In this document: one piece after another, positions 7,998 to 16,951 of the stretch
Numbering within the stretch: the first letter of the stretch is position 1
Layout of the letters: the number at the start of each line of letters is the position of its first letter
NCBI RefSeq assembly: GCF_019195455.1
Contig: NZ_JAIMBW010000001.1
Coordinates: 1,798,001 to 1,862,000 of the forward strand
DNA from: Gymnodinialimonas phycosphaerae
GTDB taxonomy: Bacteria; Pseudomonadota; Alphaproteobacteria; Rhodobacterales; Rhodobacteraceae
Length of the DNA stretch: 64,000 nt
Reading direction: 5' to 3'
Position numbers and translations under genes: made by a program
The notes under the pieces: generated by a model
The model's input: only the letters and a program-made list of their open reading frames with translations
Databases searched by the model: none
What the model was told of the DNA's origin: nothing

Positions 7998-8910
7998 CGC
8001 CGACAGGCTTGAGGAAGAACTGCGTTTGGAGCGTGAAGCTCTCCGCTCGAAGCTGAGCCTTCTGGGGTCACAATTCACGCCTGACCGCATGGCGACCCAA
8101 GCCAGCCAGACCGCCCAGGTTATCGGCGGCAAGCTGGTGCGCGGCGCAGTCGATGTGGCGCGGCACAACAAGATGCCCCTCGCTTTGACCGGCACGGGCC
8201 TTGCCTGGCTTGCCATCAGTGCTGCCGTCGGAACCCGCCCAAGCGCCCCGCGCGTGGCATACGACACACGCTCGGAACCGACTTCGCCGGGTCTTCGCGA
8301 TGAACACGTCAACGATCCATCCCTTGGCGACTTCGATGATCGGGTCGCCGCCGCTGACCGCGCGATGAAGCGCGACGCGGCATTGAACCCTCAGGAAGGA
8401 GATTACGATATGACCTACCCCAAACACGCCCCGACCGACAGCGACACCACGCGCATGGACCGCTTGCGCGAGACTATCGAAAACGGCCTCGATGGTCTGC
8501 CCGATGCCGCGAAACAGCGTGTGCGTGCCGCTCGCGAAGCCGCGATGTCCGCACAAGAGCGCGCCAGGATCGAGGCTGCCAAAGCTGCGGATACCGTGCG
8601 CACGACGGCCCATGAGAATCCCATGCTTGTCGGCGCCCTCGCGTTCGCCGCCGGGGCCGCGCTGGCCGCAATGCTGCCGCGCACCTCGACGGAAAATCGC
8701 ATTGTCGGCGGCCAACGTGACCGTCTGTTCGACGAAGCGGACCGCGTTCTGCAAGAAGAGCGCGCCAAGTTGACCGAGGCCGCGACAGGCTTCATCGCGG
8801 ACGGACAAGCCAAGGTGAAAGAGGCCGTGACCGGCGGCAGCAAAAACGCCGAAAAAGACCAGACGAGGGCGACGCGCAACGGCAAGGCCGAAGCTGCCGC
8901 TCAGGCCTGA
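7990..8910 (+). CDS. DUF3618 domain membrane protein
   Basis: A protein of 306 residues. The N-terminus (DRLEEELRLEREALRSKL) is the DUF3618 signature, followed by a short hydrophobic segment (about 60-78). A second hydrophobic segment at about 213-230 (LVGALAFAAGAALAAML) is followed by a long charged helix. The C-terminal half thus resembles the YqjD-like protein encoded two genes upstream, as if the polypeptide contained two tail-anchored units. It is the last gene of the three-gene operon and is followed by a clear terminator. DUF3618 proteins are described as nutrient-deprivation-induced; molecular role unknown. Confidence 0.75.
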   Translation: MPDADRLEEELRLEREALRSKLSLLGSQFTPDRMATQASQTAQVIGGKLVRGAVDVARHNKMPLALTGTGLAWLAISAAVGTRPSAPRVAYDTRSEPTSPGLRDEHVNDPSLGDFDDRVAAADRAMKRDAALNPQEGDYDMTYPKHAPTDSDTTRMDRLRETIENGLDGLPDAAKQRVRAAREAAMSAQERARIEAAKAADTVRTTAHENPMLVGALAFAAGAALAAMLPRTSTENRIVGGQRDRLFDEADRVLQEERAKLTEAATGFIADGQAKVKEAVTGGSKNAEKDQTRATRNGKAEAAAQA

Positions 8911-8924
8911 ACCACGATATACGC

Positions 8925-8956
8925 AAGGGGGCCCCTACAAAATGGGGGCCCCTTTT
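8925..8956 (+). terminator. Rho-independent terminator after the DUF3618 operon
   Basis: AAGGGGGCCCC and GGGGGCCCCTTTT form a GC-rich stem with one bulged G, an 8-nt loop and a T tract, 14 nt after the stop at 8910. Confidence 0.85.
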
Positions 8957-8987
8957 GCTTTCCCCCCATCACCCGAGGAAGCCAACC

Positions 8988-9977
8988 ATGTCCGCCACGT
9001 CTGACCGCGATACCGCAACTCATTACGGGGCCACCGCAAGGCGACCGACTGACATCACGCTCAAGGGTTATTGGCAAATCACCAAACGCATTGCCGGCCG
9101 GTTCAAGGAAGACCGCCTTGGGCTTGTGGCCGCTGGGGTGGCTTTTTACGCGCTTCTGGCACTGTTTCCCGGCCTGACGGCGTTGGTTGAGCTGAGGGGC
9201 CTCTTCATCTCGCCCGCCGAACTGGCGGAAACCTCCGAAAGCTTGGCGATAGCCCTGCCGGACGCCGCGCAGGAAATCGTCATGGGGCAGTTGACAGAGC
9301 TTTCAAACAACGCCTCCAGCGGCCTCAGCCTGGCGGCGATCTTCGGGATCGGTCTTGCAATCTTTTCCGCCAGCAAGGGGGTCAGCAACCTCATGGTCGG
9401 CCTCAACATCGCTTACGCCGAGACGGAAGAGCGTGGCTTCATACGACTGCAACTTACCATTTTTGCGCTGACGGCCTTTGCGGTCATCGCCTCCCTGACC
9501 GCGATCACGCTTCTGGCCGTCCTACCGGCGGCCTTCGCCTTGCTCCCCTTGCCATCGCGGCTGGAGGATATCGTTTCCATCGTGCGCTGGCCCGTCCTGT
9601 TCGCCCTGGTGGCGGCGGCCTTTACCGTGTTCTATCGCTTTGGCGCGTCGCGGCGGCCTGCGAAGTGGCGTTGGGTCGCGCCGGGCGGCGTGTCTGCCGT
9701 GGTGATCTGGATCGCGGCCTCGCTGGTCTTCTCGATCTACGTCCAGACCTTCGCCACCTATTCCGAAACTTTCGGCGCGCTGGCAGGTGCGGTGATCTTG
9801 CTGTTGTGGCTGTGGATTTCCTCGCTGGCCGTGCTTTTTGGGGCCGTCATCGATGCAGAGCTGGAAGCGCAAGTTGCACCTGACAGCACGACCGGGGCGC
9901 CGCGCGACATGGGGGACCGGGGGGCGACCAAGGCCGACATCTGCCAGGCAGGCCCGGACAACGGCGGCGCCGCCTAA
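8988..9977 (+). CDS. YihY/virulence factor BrkB family inner-membrane protein
   Basis: A protein of 329 residues with about six membrane segments, beginning after a short hydrophilic N-terminus. The conserved opening (LVAAGVAFYALLALFPGLTALV) and the central SASKGVSNLMVGLN motif mark the YihY/BrkB (UPF0761) family. Earlier descriptions as RNase BN are known to be wrong for E. coli YihY; transport or envelope roles remain unproved. The ATG at 8988 follows GAGGAA (8975-8980); a TTG at 8955 lies inside the preceding terminator and is rejected. It is convergent with the AI-2E gene, with only 2 nt between the stops. Confidence 0.85.
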   Translation: MSATSDRDTATHYGATARRPTDITLKGYWQITKRIAGRFKEDRLGLVAAGVAFYALLALFPGLTALVELRGLFISPAELAETSESLAIALPDAAQEIVMGQLTELSNNASSGLSLAAIFGIGLAIFSASKGVSNLMVGLNIAYAETEERGFIRLQLTIFALTAFAVIASLTAITLLAVLPAAFALLPLPSRLEDIVSIVRWPVLFALVAAAFTVFYRFGASRRPAKWRWVAPGGVSAVVIWIAASLVFSIYVQTFATYSETFGALAGAVILLLWLWISSLAVLFGAVIDAELEAQVAPDSTTGAPRDMGDRGATKADICQAGPDNGGAA

Positions 9978-9979
9978 GC

Positions 9980-11038
9980 CTATTCAGCCGCCTGCGGCGC
10001 CGCCCCCTGGCTGCCCGGTGCCTTCACGGGGGCCTTGTGCAGCTTGTGGGCGATGAACAGCAGCCAAACCACAATGGGGATCGCTACGAGGCCACCAAGT
10101 GGGCCCCAAAGGTACAACCAGAAGACCAGTGACAAGAACACCAGCAACGGGTTCATCGATACCTGTCGACCCACCACTGTGGGCGTCACGAACTGCGCTT
10201 CAACGAGGTTCATCAGCACGAACGATCCCATCGGGACGACCGACCAGAAACCGTCGAACACCGTCACCCCGACGATCAGCAAAGCGAAGGCGACCATCGC
10301 TGGCCCAAGGTAAAGAAGGAAGTTCATAAGGAATGTCGCCAACCCCCACATAAGCGGCTGCGGCATGCCGATGAACGTCATGGCGAAGGTAACGGCCGTA
10401 CCGAAGCCCGCATTCACCACCGTCACCGCCAGAAAATATCGCGACACGCGCGCCTCGGCGATCAGCAGAAGGTCGGCGCGCAACCGTGGCCAGATCCGTT
10501 CGATGCGGCGGTAGACATCCCGACGGGTAGAGAGGAAGAAATAAAACGTGCCCACGAACACAAGCATTCCGGATACGACGGACGGGCCGTAGGCCAGCGC
10601 ATCAAAGACGCTGGGGATCGGCATATCGGCAGTCGCGCCCTCCTCTGTCGCTGCGGCATCGCCCAAGGCACTTTCGACCGACGCCTGAAACTCGCGAACG
10701 CCCGAAAGCGCGCCCTGTAGTGCTTCAACGATGGTGCGAAGTTCGAACCGGATGAGCGGTGCATTGGAAATCGCATAGCTGAGCGTCGGCTCGAGCGCGA
10801 CGAATATGAATACCGTTGCGGTGATGAAGAGGAACAGGACAAGGAATGCGGCAACCGCTCTGGGCAAGCCGATCTTCTCCAACGCCTCAGACAGCGGTGC
10901 GCAGACGACGCCAAGCACGATGGCCGACGCAATTGGCGCAAGAAGCCCCTGCGCGACGTCCAGGGTGAAAATGATGGCAAGCGCGCAAAGCAGCACGATG
11001 GCAGGGGATGCAGCGATCTTGATTGGGCGATAGGACAT
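9980..11038 (-). CDS. AI-2E family transporter
   Basis: A membrane protein of 352 residues from the chosen ATG, with two N-terminal segments (AIVLLCALAIIF and a second by about residue 45), a large soluble loop (about 90-160) and a C-terminal group of membrane segments. The PLMWGLATFLMNFLLYLGP region is characteristic of the AI-2 exporter superfamily (PF01594). Members export signalling molecules, metabolites or Na+; the substrate is unknown. The start is uncertain: the ATG at 11038 has no ribosome site and lies only 7 nt after an EcfG-like promoter, so the mRNA may be leaderless; a TTG at 11083 would begin upstream of that promoter. Confidence 0.8.
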   Translation of the reverse strand: MSYRPIKIAASPAIVLLCALAIIFTLDVAQGLLAPIASAIVLGVVCAPLSEALEKIGLPRAVAAFLVLFLFITATVFIFVALEPTLSYAISNAPLIRFELRTIVEALQGALSGVREFQASVESALGDAAATEEGATADMPIPSVFDALAYGPSVVSGMLVFVGTFYFFLSTRRDVYRRIERIWPRLRADLLLIAEARVSRYFLAVTVVNAGFGTAVTFAMTFIGMPQPLMWGLATFLMNFLLYLGPAMVAFALLIVGVTVFDGFWSVVPMGSFVLMNLVEAQFVTPTVVGRQVSMNPLLVFLSLVFWLYLWGPLGGLVAIPIVVWLLFIAHKLHKAPVKAPGSQGAAPQAAE

Positions 11039-11045
11039 GCTTTGC

Positions 11046-11070
11046 AACGCGCGGCGCGCGCAATGGTTCC
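11046..11070 (-). promoter_or_regulatory. Candidate EcfG promoter directly before the AI-2E gene
   Basis: On the minus strand GGAAC (11070-11066), 16 nt, CGTT (11049-11046): an exact consensus match. The -10-like CGTT ends 7 nt before the ATG at 11038, so transcription would begin at or next to the start codon. Confidence 0.5.
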
Positions 11071-11083
11071 GCGCAAAGGTCAA

Positions 11084-11700
11084 GTGTCGCCCATATCTTC
11101 CCCGATGTGTGTGTCTGTTTCGGTCACAAGGTAGCAGAGTGAGTCGGGCCCTTCAGGGGGCGTACCCGCGACGGTCGCAGCCCCTGAACACACGCCTAAT
11201 TGGCCGCCTTAGGCACCGCGTGACGGTTTGTCGCGGAGCTGAAACGCGGGCATACATGCCCTTTTCTTCAGGCATCTGGACGTCACGCGCCCGCACCGTG
11301 CCCTCGTCAACCCGGTTCATGCCCTTGAAAATCAGGCTGTTACGCCATCCTCGACTCTCATGATTTACAAAATGGCGATATTTTTTGTGAATTTATTAAC
11401 AAACTGAGGCGTCACTGCCTCAATTCGAACGGATCGGCGGCGGCCCTTGTGTACCTTCATCGCAAGCGACCGGGCGGGGAACGCAGGCTCGGTTTGATGC
11501 GAGGGAGGAAGCATCATGAGCGACACACCGAAAAAAATGCCCGCAGGCTCCGCCCAACGCATGTCGATGCCGACGGCGGCACCCGCATGGGCGCGGCCTT
11601 GGTCGCGAACCCGTTTGTCGCCGACGCGCTTATCGAAAATCGCATGAACCGCACGCGCCAAGGTAGCGCCGCAGACATGCACCAAAAGGAGGGCCGACTG
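11084..11700. other. 617-nt intergenic region with one possible broken small ORF
   Basis: No gene is convincing between the AI-2E start and adk. There is a 14-nt palindrome GGGCATACATGCCC (11248-11261) and an AT-rich patch (about 11359-11404) that could hold a promoter. GAGGGAGGAAG (11500-11510) precedes an ATG at 11516; that frame gives only 43 codons before TGA at 11642. Coding-like codon use switches near the A7 run at 11529-11535 into the adk frame, which stays open to the adk start. This looks like a small frameshifted ORF or an adk extension, but I do not recognise the product. Confidence 0.4.
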
Positions 11701-12381
11701 ATGGACGGCGCAACGACACCGACAACAACCACGATCCTGATCCTTCTGGGGCCTCCGGGCTCGGGCAAGGGCACGCAGGCGCGCAAGCTGGAAGGAGACT
11801 TCGGCTTCGTTCAACTCTCGACCGGGGACTTGCTGCGCGCCGCTGTTGCAGCCGGGACCGAGGCCGGTCAGGCCGCGGATGAGGTGATGAAGGCAGGCGG
11901 ATTGGTGAGCGACGAGATCGTGCTGGCGATCCTGACCGATCGTTTGACCCACGACGATTGCAAGCAGGGTGTCGTGCTGGACGGGTTCCCGCGCACCACC
12001 GGTCAGGCCGAGGCCCTTGATCAGATGCTTGCCGATCGCGGCGAGAGCATCCGGGCGGTAATCTCTTTGGAGGTTGACGAAGTCGAGATGGTCAAACGCG
12101 TGGCCGGTCGCATGACCTGCGGTGATTGTGGCGAGGGGTTTCATGACCATTTCAAGCCACCCGCACAAGACGGCGTCTGTGACACTTGCGGGGCGCAGAA
12201 CATGACCCGCAGGGCTGACGACAATGCCGCTACCGCGATTTCGCGGCTGGAGGCTTACGCGGAACAGACGGCGCCCCTTGTGGCGCATTACGGCGCACGC
12301 GGCGCGCTGCACGCCGTCGATGCCATGCAGGCAATCGATGCCGTGCAGGACCACATCGCACGGATCGTCAAATCCGCCTGA
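11701..12381 (+). CDS. adk: Adenylate kinase (zinc-LID type), paralogue
   Basis: A protein of 226 residues converting ATP + AMP to 2 ADP. It has the P-loop GPPGSGKGT (17-25), the AMP-site segment STGDLLR (40-46), DGFPRT (94-99), and a LID with four cysteines (C140, C143, C160, C163) that should bind zinc. The first dozen residues (Thr-rich) extend past the usual start. The ATG at 11701 follows AAAAGGAGG (11684-11692). It does not sit in a ribosomal protein cluster, where the housekeeping adk of many bacteria is found, and lies just ahead of DUF4212/actP, so I infer a second copy tied to carboxylate uptake (ATP/AMP balance during acyl-CoA activation). Confidence 0.85.
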   Translation: MDGATTPTTTTILILLGPPGSGKGTQARKLEGDFGFVQLSTGDLLRAAVAAGTEAGQAADEVMKAGGLVSDEIVLAILTDRLTHDDCKQGVVLDGFPRTTGQAEALDQMLADRGESIRAVISLEVDEVEMVKRVAGRMTCGDCGEGFHDHFKPPAQDGVCDTCGAQNMTRRADDNAATAISRLEAYAEQTAPLVAHYGARGALHAVDAMQAIDAVQDHIARIVKSA

Positions 12382-12459
12382 AATCCCACGCGCCTTCGTC
12401 AAAGAGGGCACGTGCGGCGACGACACAAACAAACGACGACATGCATTAGGAGGAACAGC

Positions 12460-12747
12460 ATGGCAGACCCACGGGACGACACACCACAGACGGAAGCGAG
12501 GGATGACTCCGTCTACTGGAAAACCAACATCCGCATCATCACCATCTGCCTGGTCATCTGGGCCCTGGTCTCATTCGGCTTCGGCATCGTACTGCGCCCG
12601 CTTCTGGCGGGCATCGAAGTCGGTGGCACGGATCTGGGCTTCTGGTTCGCACAGCAGGGCTCGATCCTCGTCTTCCTCGCGCTGATCTTCTTCTACGCTT
12701 GGCGGATGAACCAGCTCGACAAGCAATACGGCGTGGACGAGGAGTAA
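12460..12747 (+). CDS. DUF4212 small subunit of sodium:solute symporter
   Basis: A protein of 95 residues with two membrane segments (about 25-48 and 63-83). The YWKTNIRII start and the FFYAWRMNQLDKQYG end are the DUF4212 signature. These proteins are always found next to ActP-like symporters and are believed to be a small partner subunit. The ATG at 12460 follows TAGGAGGAA (12447-12454). The symporter gene begins 6 nt after its stop. Confidence 0.88.
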   Translation: MADPRDDTPQTEARDDSVYWKTNIRIITICLVIWALVSFGFGIVLRPLLAGIEVGGTDLGFWFAQQGSILVFLALIFFYAWRMNQLDKQYGVDEE

Positions 12748-12753
12748 TCAGCC

Positions 12754-14535
12754 ATGGACCAATTTACCCTTAACCTTCTGTTTGTGGGCGCGTCCTTCGC
12801 GCTCTACATCGGCATCGCGATCTGGGCCCGTGCGGGCTCCACATCGGAATTCTATGCCGCAGGGCGTGGTGTCCACCCCGTCACCAACGGCATGGCCACG
12901 GCAGCGGACTGGATGTCTGCGGCCTCGTTCATCTCGATGGCGGGACTGATCGCGTTCACCGGCTACGACAACTCGTCCTTCCTGATGGGTTGGACTGGCG
13001 GCTATGTGCTTCTGGCCCTGTTGCTTGCGCCCTACCTGCGCAAGTTCGGCAAGTTCACCGTGTCCGAATTCATCGGTGATCGTTTCTACTCCAAGACCGC
13101 GCGCATGGTTGCCGTGATCTGCCTGCTTGTGGCTTCCATCACCTACGTGATCGGCCAGATGCAGGGTGTGGGCATCGCCTTCGGTCGCTTCCTTGAGATC
13201 GACGCCTTCTGGGGTCTGCTCATCGGTGCCTGTGTGGTGTTCGCCTATGCCGTCTTCGGCGGCATGAAGGGCGTGACCTATACTCAGGTCGCGCAATACT
13301 GCGTTCTGATCACCGCCTACACGATCCCGGCGGTCTTCATCTCTCTGCAACTGACGGGCAACCCGATCCCAGCCCTTGGCCTGTTCGGCAATACCGCCGA
13401 GGGAGAACCACTTCTGGCGACGCTGAACCAGATCGTCACCGATCTTGGCTTCAACGAGTATACGGCCGCCCACGGCTCGACCATCAACATGGTGCTCTTC
13501 ACCCTGTCGCTGATGATCGGTACCGCAGGTCTGCCTCACGTCATCATGCGCTTCTTCACGGTGCCCAAGGTGTCTGACGCCCGCTGGTCGGCTGGCTGGA
13601 CCCTGGTTTTCATCGCGCTGCTCTATCTGACGGCCCCTGCCGTTGGTGCCATGGCGCGCCTGAACATCTCGGACCTGATGTGGCCCAACGGGACACAGGG
13701 CGAGGCCGTGAGCCTTGAGCAGATCGAAAACGATCCCGAGTATGCCTGGATGGCAACGTGGCAGGCAACGGGTCTGCTGGGTTGGGAAGACCTGAACGGT
13801 GACGGTCGGATCCAGTACTACAACGACGGCAACGCCGATCTGCAGGCGCGGGCCGAGGCTAACGGTTGGGAAGGCAATGAGCTGACCAACTTCAACCGCG
13901 ATATCCTCGTGCTGGCCAACCCCGAGATCGCAAGCCTTCCGGGCTGGGTGATCGGCCTTGTGGCAGCAGGTGGCCTTGCGGCAGCTCTGTCCACGGCGGC
14001 GGGCCTGTTGCTGGCAATCTCTTCGGCGGTCTCCCATGACCTTCTGAAGGGACAGCTGACGCCGAACATGTCCGAGAAGTCCGAGCTTATGGCAGCAAGG
14101 ATTTCGATGGCAGCGGCGATTGTCGTGGCGGTTATCCTGGGCCTCAACCCCCCAGGCTTTGCAGCGCAAACCGTGGCCTTGGCCTTCGGCTTGGCGGCAG
14201 CCTCGATCTTCCCGGCACTGATGATGGGCATCTTCTCCAAGCGCATCAACAACACGGGTGCCGTGGCGGGCATGTTGGCCGGTCTGGTCACCACGCTGGT
14301 TTACATCTTCCTGCACAAGGGCTGGCTGTTCATTCCGGACACCAACTCCTTCACGGATGCGAACCCGATGCTTGGGCCCATTGCCTCGACTTCGTTCGGC
14401 GCGATCGGTGCATTGATCAACTTCGCCGTCGCCTACCTCGTGTCGGGCATGACGAAGGAGACACCGCAGCACATCAAGGATCTGGTCGAAAGCGTCCGTA
14501 TCCCCCGTGGTGCAGCTGGCGCCATCGATCACTGA
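12754..14535 (+). CDS. Sodium:solute symporter, ActP-like (acetate/carboxylate uptake)
   Basis: A protein of 593 residues of the SSS family, VC_2705-type subgroup, with about 13 membrane segments. GRGVHPVTNGMATAADWMS near residue 45 and the later GLAAALSTAAGLLLAIS match Na+/acetate permeases. A hydrophilic insert at about 310-385 (with DLNGDGRIQYYNDG, an EF-hand-like loop) is a feature of this subgroup. With DUF4212 it probably imports acetate or another short carboxylate with Na+. Codon use is the most highly biased of this region, suggesting strong expression. Confidence 0.88.
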   Translation: MDQFTLNLLFVGASFALYIGIAIWARAGSTSEFYAAGRGVHPVTNGMATAADWMSAASFISMAGLIAFTGYDNSSFLMGWTGGYVLLALLLAPYLRKFGKFTVSEFIGDRFYSKTARMVAVICLLVASITYVIGQMQGVGIAFGRFLEIDAFWGLLIGACVVFAYAVFGGMKGVTYTQVAQYCVLITAYTIPAVFISLQLTGNPIPALGLFGNTAEGEPLLATLNQIVTDLGFNEYTAAHGSTINMVLFTLSLMIGTAGLPHVIMRFFTVPKVSDARWSAGWTLVFIALLYLTAPAVGAMARLNISDLMWPNGTQGEAVSLEQIENDPEYAWMATWQATGLLGWEDLNGDGRIQYYNDGNADLQARAEANGWEGNELTNFNRDILVLANPEIASLPGWVIGLVAAGGLAAALSTAAGLLLAISSAVSHDLLKGQLTPNMSEKSELMAARISMAAAIVVAVILGLNPPGFAAQTVALAFGLAAASIFPALMMGIFSKRINNTGAVAGMLAGLVTTLVYIFLHKGWLFIPDTNSFTDANPMLGPIASTSFGAIGALINFAVAYLVSGMTKETPQHIKDLVESVRIPRGAAGAIDH

Positions 14536-14557
14536 CGCCGCCACTTGTGACATCGTT

Positions 14558-14587
14558 CTGCCCGCCCCGCATCCTCGGGGCGGGCAG
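14558..14587 (+). terminator. Perfect 12-bp hairpin between actP-like and DUF294 genes
   Basis: CTGCCCGCCCCG, 6-nt loop, CGGGGCGGGCAG. There is no T tract after it, so it is probably a partial terminator or an mRNA-stabilising hairpin that sets the ratio of symporter to downstream genes. Confidence 0.55.
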
Positions 14588-14611
14588 GACCCCCACCGCG
14601 AAAGCACCTGC

Positions 14612-16432
14612 ATGCCCCTTACCGACAAACTGACCCAGTTTCTTGCCTCGGTGCACCCCTACGATACTTTGGCCGAGGCCGATCTTGCCGCCTTGGCGAC
14701 GGTCTGCACAGTCACGCAAGCACCCGCAGGTCACACGATCTACGCCGTTGGCGATCAGATCGACGCCCTCTACATTCTTGTCAGCGGCGAAGTCGAGATA
14801 ACGGACGCGACCGGCGTTCAGCTTTCCCTCCTTGGCCCCCGCAATTCCTTCGGCGAACGCGCGCTTCTGCGCGGCGATGATGCAAGCCGCACGGCAGTCG
14901 CCCTTGCGGACGCAACGTTGATCGTGATGCCCGCCGCCACGCTGTTCGCCCTGATTGATACCCACCCGAGCGTTGCGACCTTCTTCGACCGCCGACGCCC
15001 GCCCAAACCCAACCGCAAAGACCTGGGCACGATGGTCGTCGCCGACCTGATGACCCGCGACCCGGTTGCCTGCGCGTCTGACGCGGCGATCCGCACCGCC
15101 GCCGCCGAGATGCACACGCGCCGCATTTCCTCCATTTGCATCGAGGACAATGGTCAATTCGAAGGCATCGTCACCTTGCGCGACCTAAACGGGCGCGTCA
15201 TCGTCGACGGACTGGACGCTTCAGGCCCGATTGCCAGCATCATGACCCGCGCGCCCTTGACGCTTGGCCCCAAGGCGCTGGTGACAGATGTGCTGCACCT
15301 GATGGTCGAGCGTGGCATCGGCCACGTTCCCATCGTGGAGGGGGGCCGCCTTGTCGGTATTGTCACTCAGACCGATCTGACCCGCGCGCAGGCCATGACA
15401 TCCGCCGATCTGGTGGGTCGCGTGGCCAAGGCCGCCACCCCCGAAGAAATGGCGCGCGCCACGCGCGAGATCCCGCAGCTGCTGGTGCAACTGATCAACG
15501 GCGGCAGCCGGCACGAGGTCGTTACCCGCCTGATCACCGATATCGCCGACACCGCAACGCGGCGTCTTTTGGCGCTGGCGGAGGCCGAGCTTGGCGCGCC
15601 CCCCGTCCCCTACCTCTGGCTTGCCTGTGGCAGCCAAGGACGGCAGGAACAAACCGGCGTGTCCGATCAGGACAATTGCCTGATCTTGTCCGATGACGTC
15701 AGCCAATCCGATATGCCCTACTTCGAGGCGCTGGCCAAATCCGTGAGTGATGGCCTCGACACCATCGGATACGTCTATTGCCCCGGCGACATGATGGCGA
15801 CCAACCCGCGTTGGTGCCAACCTGTCAGCACTTGGCGCAGCTATTTCCGCAACTGGATCGCCAAGCCGGATAACGAGGCGCAGATGCTGGCCTCGGTCAT
15901 GTTTGACCTGCGGCCTATCGGCGGCGATACCAGCCTGTTCGACGGGCTCCAGCAAGAGACGCTGGAGGCGGCGTCGGCCAATTCCATCTTCACCGCCCAT
16001 ATGGTCTCCAACTCCCTGAAGCATCAGCCCCCCCTGGGCCTGTTGCGCGGGCTGGCGACGATCCGGTCGGGCGATCACCGCAACCAACTGGATCTGAAGC
16101 ACAATGGCGTGGTGCCGATCACGGACCTGGCCCGTGTCTATGCCCAGCGCGGCCGTCTGGCGGCGGTCAACACCCGCGCGCGGCTGGAGGCCGCGATCGA
16201 GGCCGGTGTTCTGTCGACCTCGGGCGGGGCCGACCTGCTGGATGCCTATGACCTGATCGCGACCGCGCGCCTAGTGCATCAGGCGACATTGGTCAAAGGC
16301 GGCAAGAGCCCGGACAACTACCTTGATCCAGCAGCCCTCTCGGATTTCGAGCGCAGCCATCTGCGAGACGCTTTCGTTGTTGTAAAGACCATGCAATCGG
16401 CAGCAGGGTCCGGGAAGGGAGCACTTTCGTAA
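14612..16432 (+). CDS. cNMP-binding/CBS/DUF294 putative nucleotidyltransferase
   Basis: A protein of 606 residues with a cyclic-nucleotide-binding domain (about 15-130, SFGERALLRGD), two CBS domains (about 145-270), then the DUF294 nucleotidyltransferase-like domain with GSQGRQEQTGVSDQDN (G-S...D-x-D pattern of the GlnD type) and the DUF294_C helical domain. This family always accompanies ActP-like symporters and DnaQ-type exonucleases. Whether it modifies a protein (as GlnD does) is not known. The ATG at 14612 is chosen; a GTG at 14507 would overlap the symporter gene. Its stop overlaps the next ATG (TAATG). Confidence 0.85.
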   Translation: MPLTDKLTQFLASVHPYDTLAEADLAALATVCTVTQAPAGHTIYAVGDQIDALYILVSGEVEITDATGVQLSLLGPRNSFGERALLRGDDASRTAVALADATLIVMPAATLFALIDTHPSVATFFDRRRPPKPNRKDLGTMVVADLMTRDPVACASDAAIRTAAAEMHTRRISSICIEDNGQFEGIVTLRDLNGRVIVDGLDASGPIASIMTRAPLTLGPKALVTDVLHLMVERGIGHVPIVEGGRLVGIVTQTDLTRAQAMTSADLVGRVAKAATPEEMARATREIPQLLVQLINGGSRHEVVTRLITDIADTATRRLLALAEAELGAPPVPYLWLACGSQGRQEQTGVSDQDNCLILSDDVSQSDMPYFEALAKSVSDGLDTIGYVYCPGDMMATNPRWCQPVSTWRSYFRNWIAKPDNEAQMLASVMFDLRPIGGDTSLFDGLQQETLEAASANSIFTAHMVSNSLKHQPPLGLLRGLATIRSGDHRNQLDLKHNGVVPITDLARVYAQRGRLAAVNTRARLEAAIEAGVLSTSGGADLLDAYDLIATARLVHQATLVKGGKSPDNYLDPAALSDFERSHLRDAFVVVKTMQSAAGSGKGALS

Positions 16433-16950
16433 TGTTCATCGAACTGATCGCCACTGTCTTTGCAGGGCTCGCTTGCGCGGGTCTTGCAATGCTGCTGAAC
16501 CACGCCACGGGGAAACGCTTGCCGCGCTGGATCACGCCGGTTGCCGCCGGTCTGGGGATGCTCGCCATGACCATCTCCAACGAATACACGTGGTTCGACC
16601 GCACGGCCGAGCGTTTGCCAGAGGGCGTCGAGATCGCCATGACCGTGGATGAGCAAAGCTGGCTCCGCCCCTGGACCCAGCTTGCCCCCTACACCAAGCG
16701 CTTCGTGGCCGTCGACCTTGCCACCGCCCGCACGAACGCCGCCCTGCCCGATCAACGGCTTGCCGACCTCTACTTCTTCGGGCGCTGGTCGCCGGTCAAT
16801 CAGGCGCCGATGCTGTTCGATTGCGCGGGCGCACGGTCCGCGCTGCTCATAGATGGGGCCGAGTTCGCTGAGGATGGCTCGATCAGCGATGCCGATTGGC
16901 AAAACATGCCCGCCGACGATCCAATCCTCGCCCTGGTTTGCGAGACGTAA
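16432..16950 (+). CDS. Small membrane protein of the actP-DUF294 cluster (unknown function)
   Basis: A protein of 172 residues with two N-terminal membrane segments (about 3-22 and 33-50) and a soluble C-terminal part of about 115 residues, probably on the outer face. I recognise no domain. It overlaps the DUF294 stop and is followed after 1 nt by the exonuclease gene, so the three are translated as a unit. An equivalent ORF appears to be part of this cluster in related organisms, which is memory of the pattern, not a search. Confidence 0.7.
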   Translation: MFIELIATVFAGLACAGLAMLLNHATGKRLPRWITPVAAGLGMLAMTISNEYTWFDRTAERLPEGVEIAMTVDEQSWLRPWTQLAPYTKRFVAVDLATARTNAALPDQRLADLYFFGRWSPVNQAPMLFDCAGARSALLIDGAEFAEDGSISDADWQNMPADDPILALVCET

Positions 16951-16951
16951 C

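Noticed and set aside
11248-11261. Palindrome GGGCATACATGCCC upstream of adk.
   Set aside because: Single copy, 2-nt centre, far (440 nt) from the next gene; could be an operator but nothing supports a regulator.
12748-14628. A 626-codon minus-strand ORF over the symporter gene.
   Set aside because: Antisense shadow of a strongly biased GC-rich gene; composition is rich in His, Arg and Gly with no domain.
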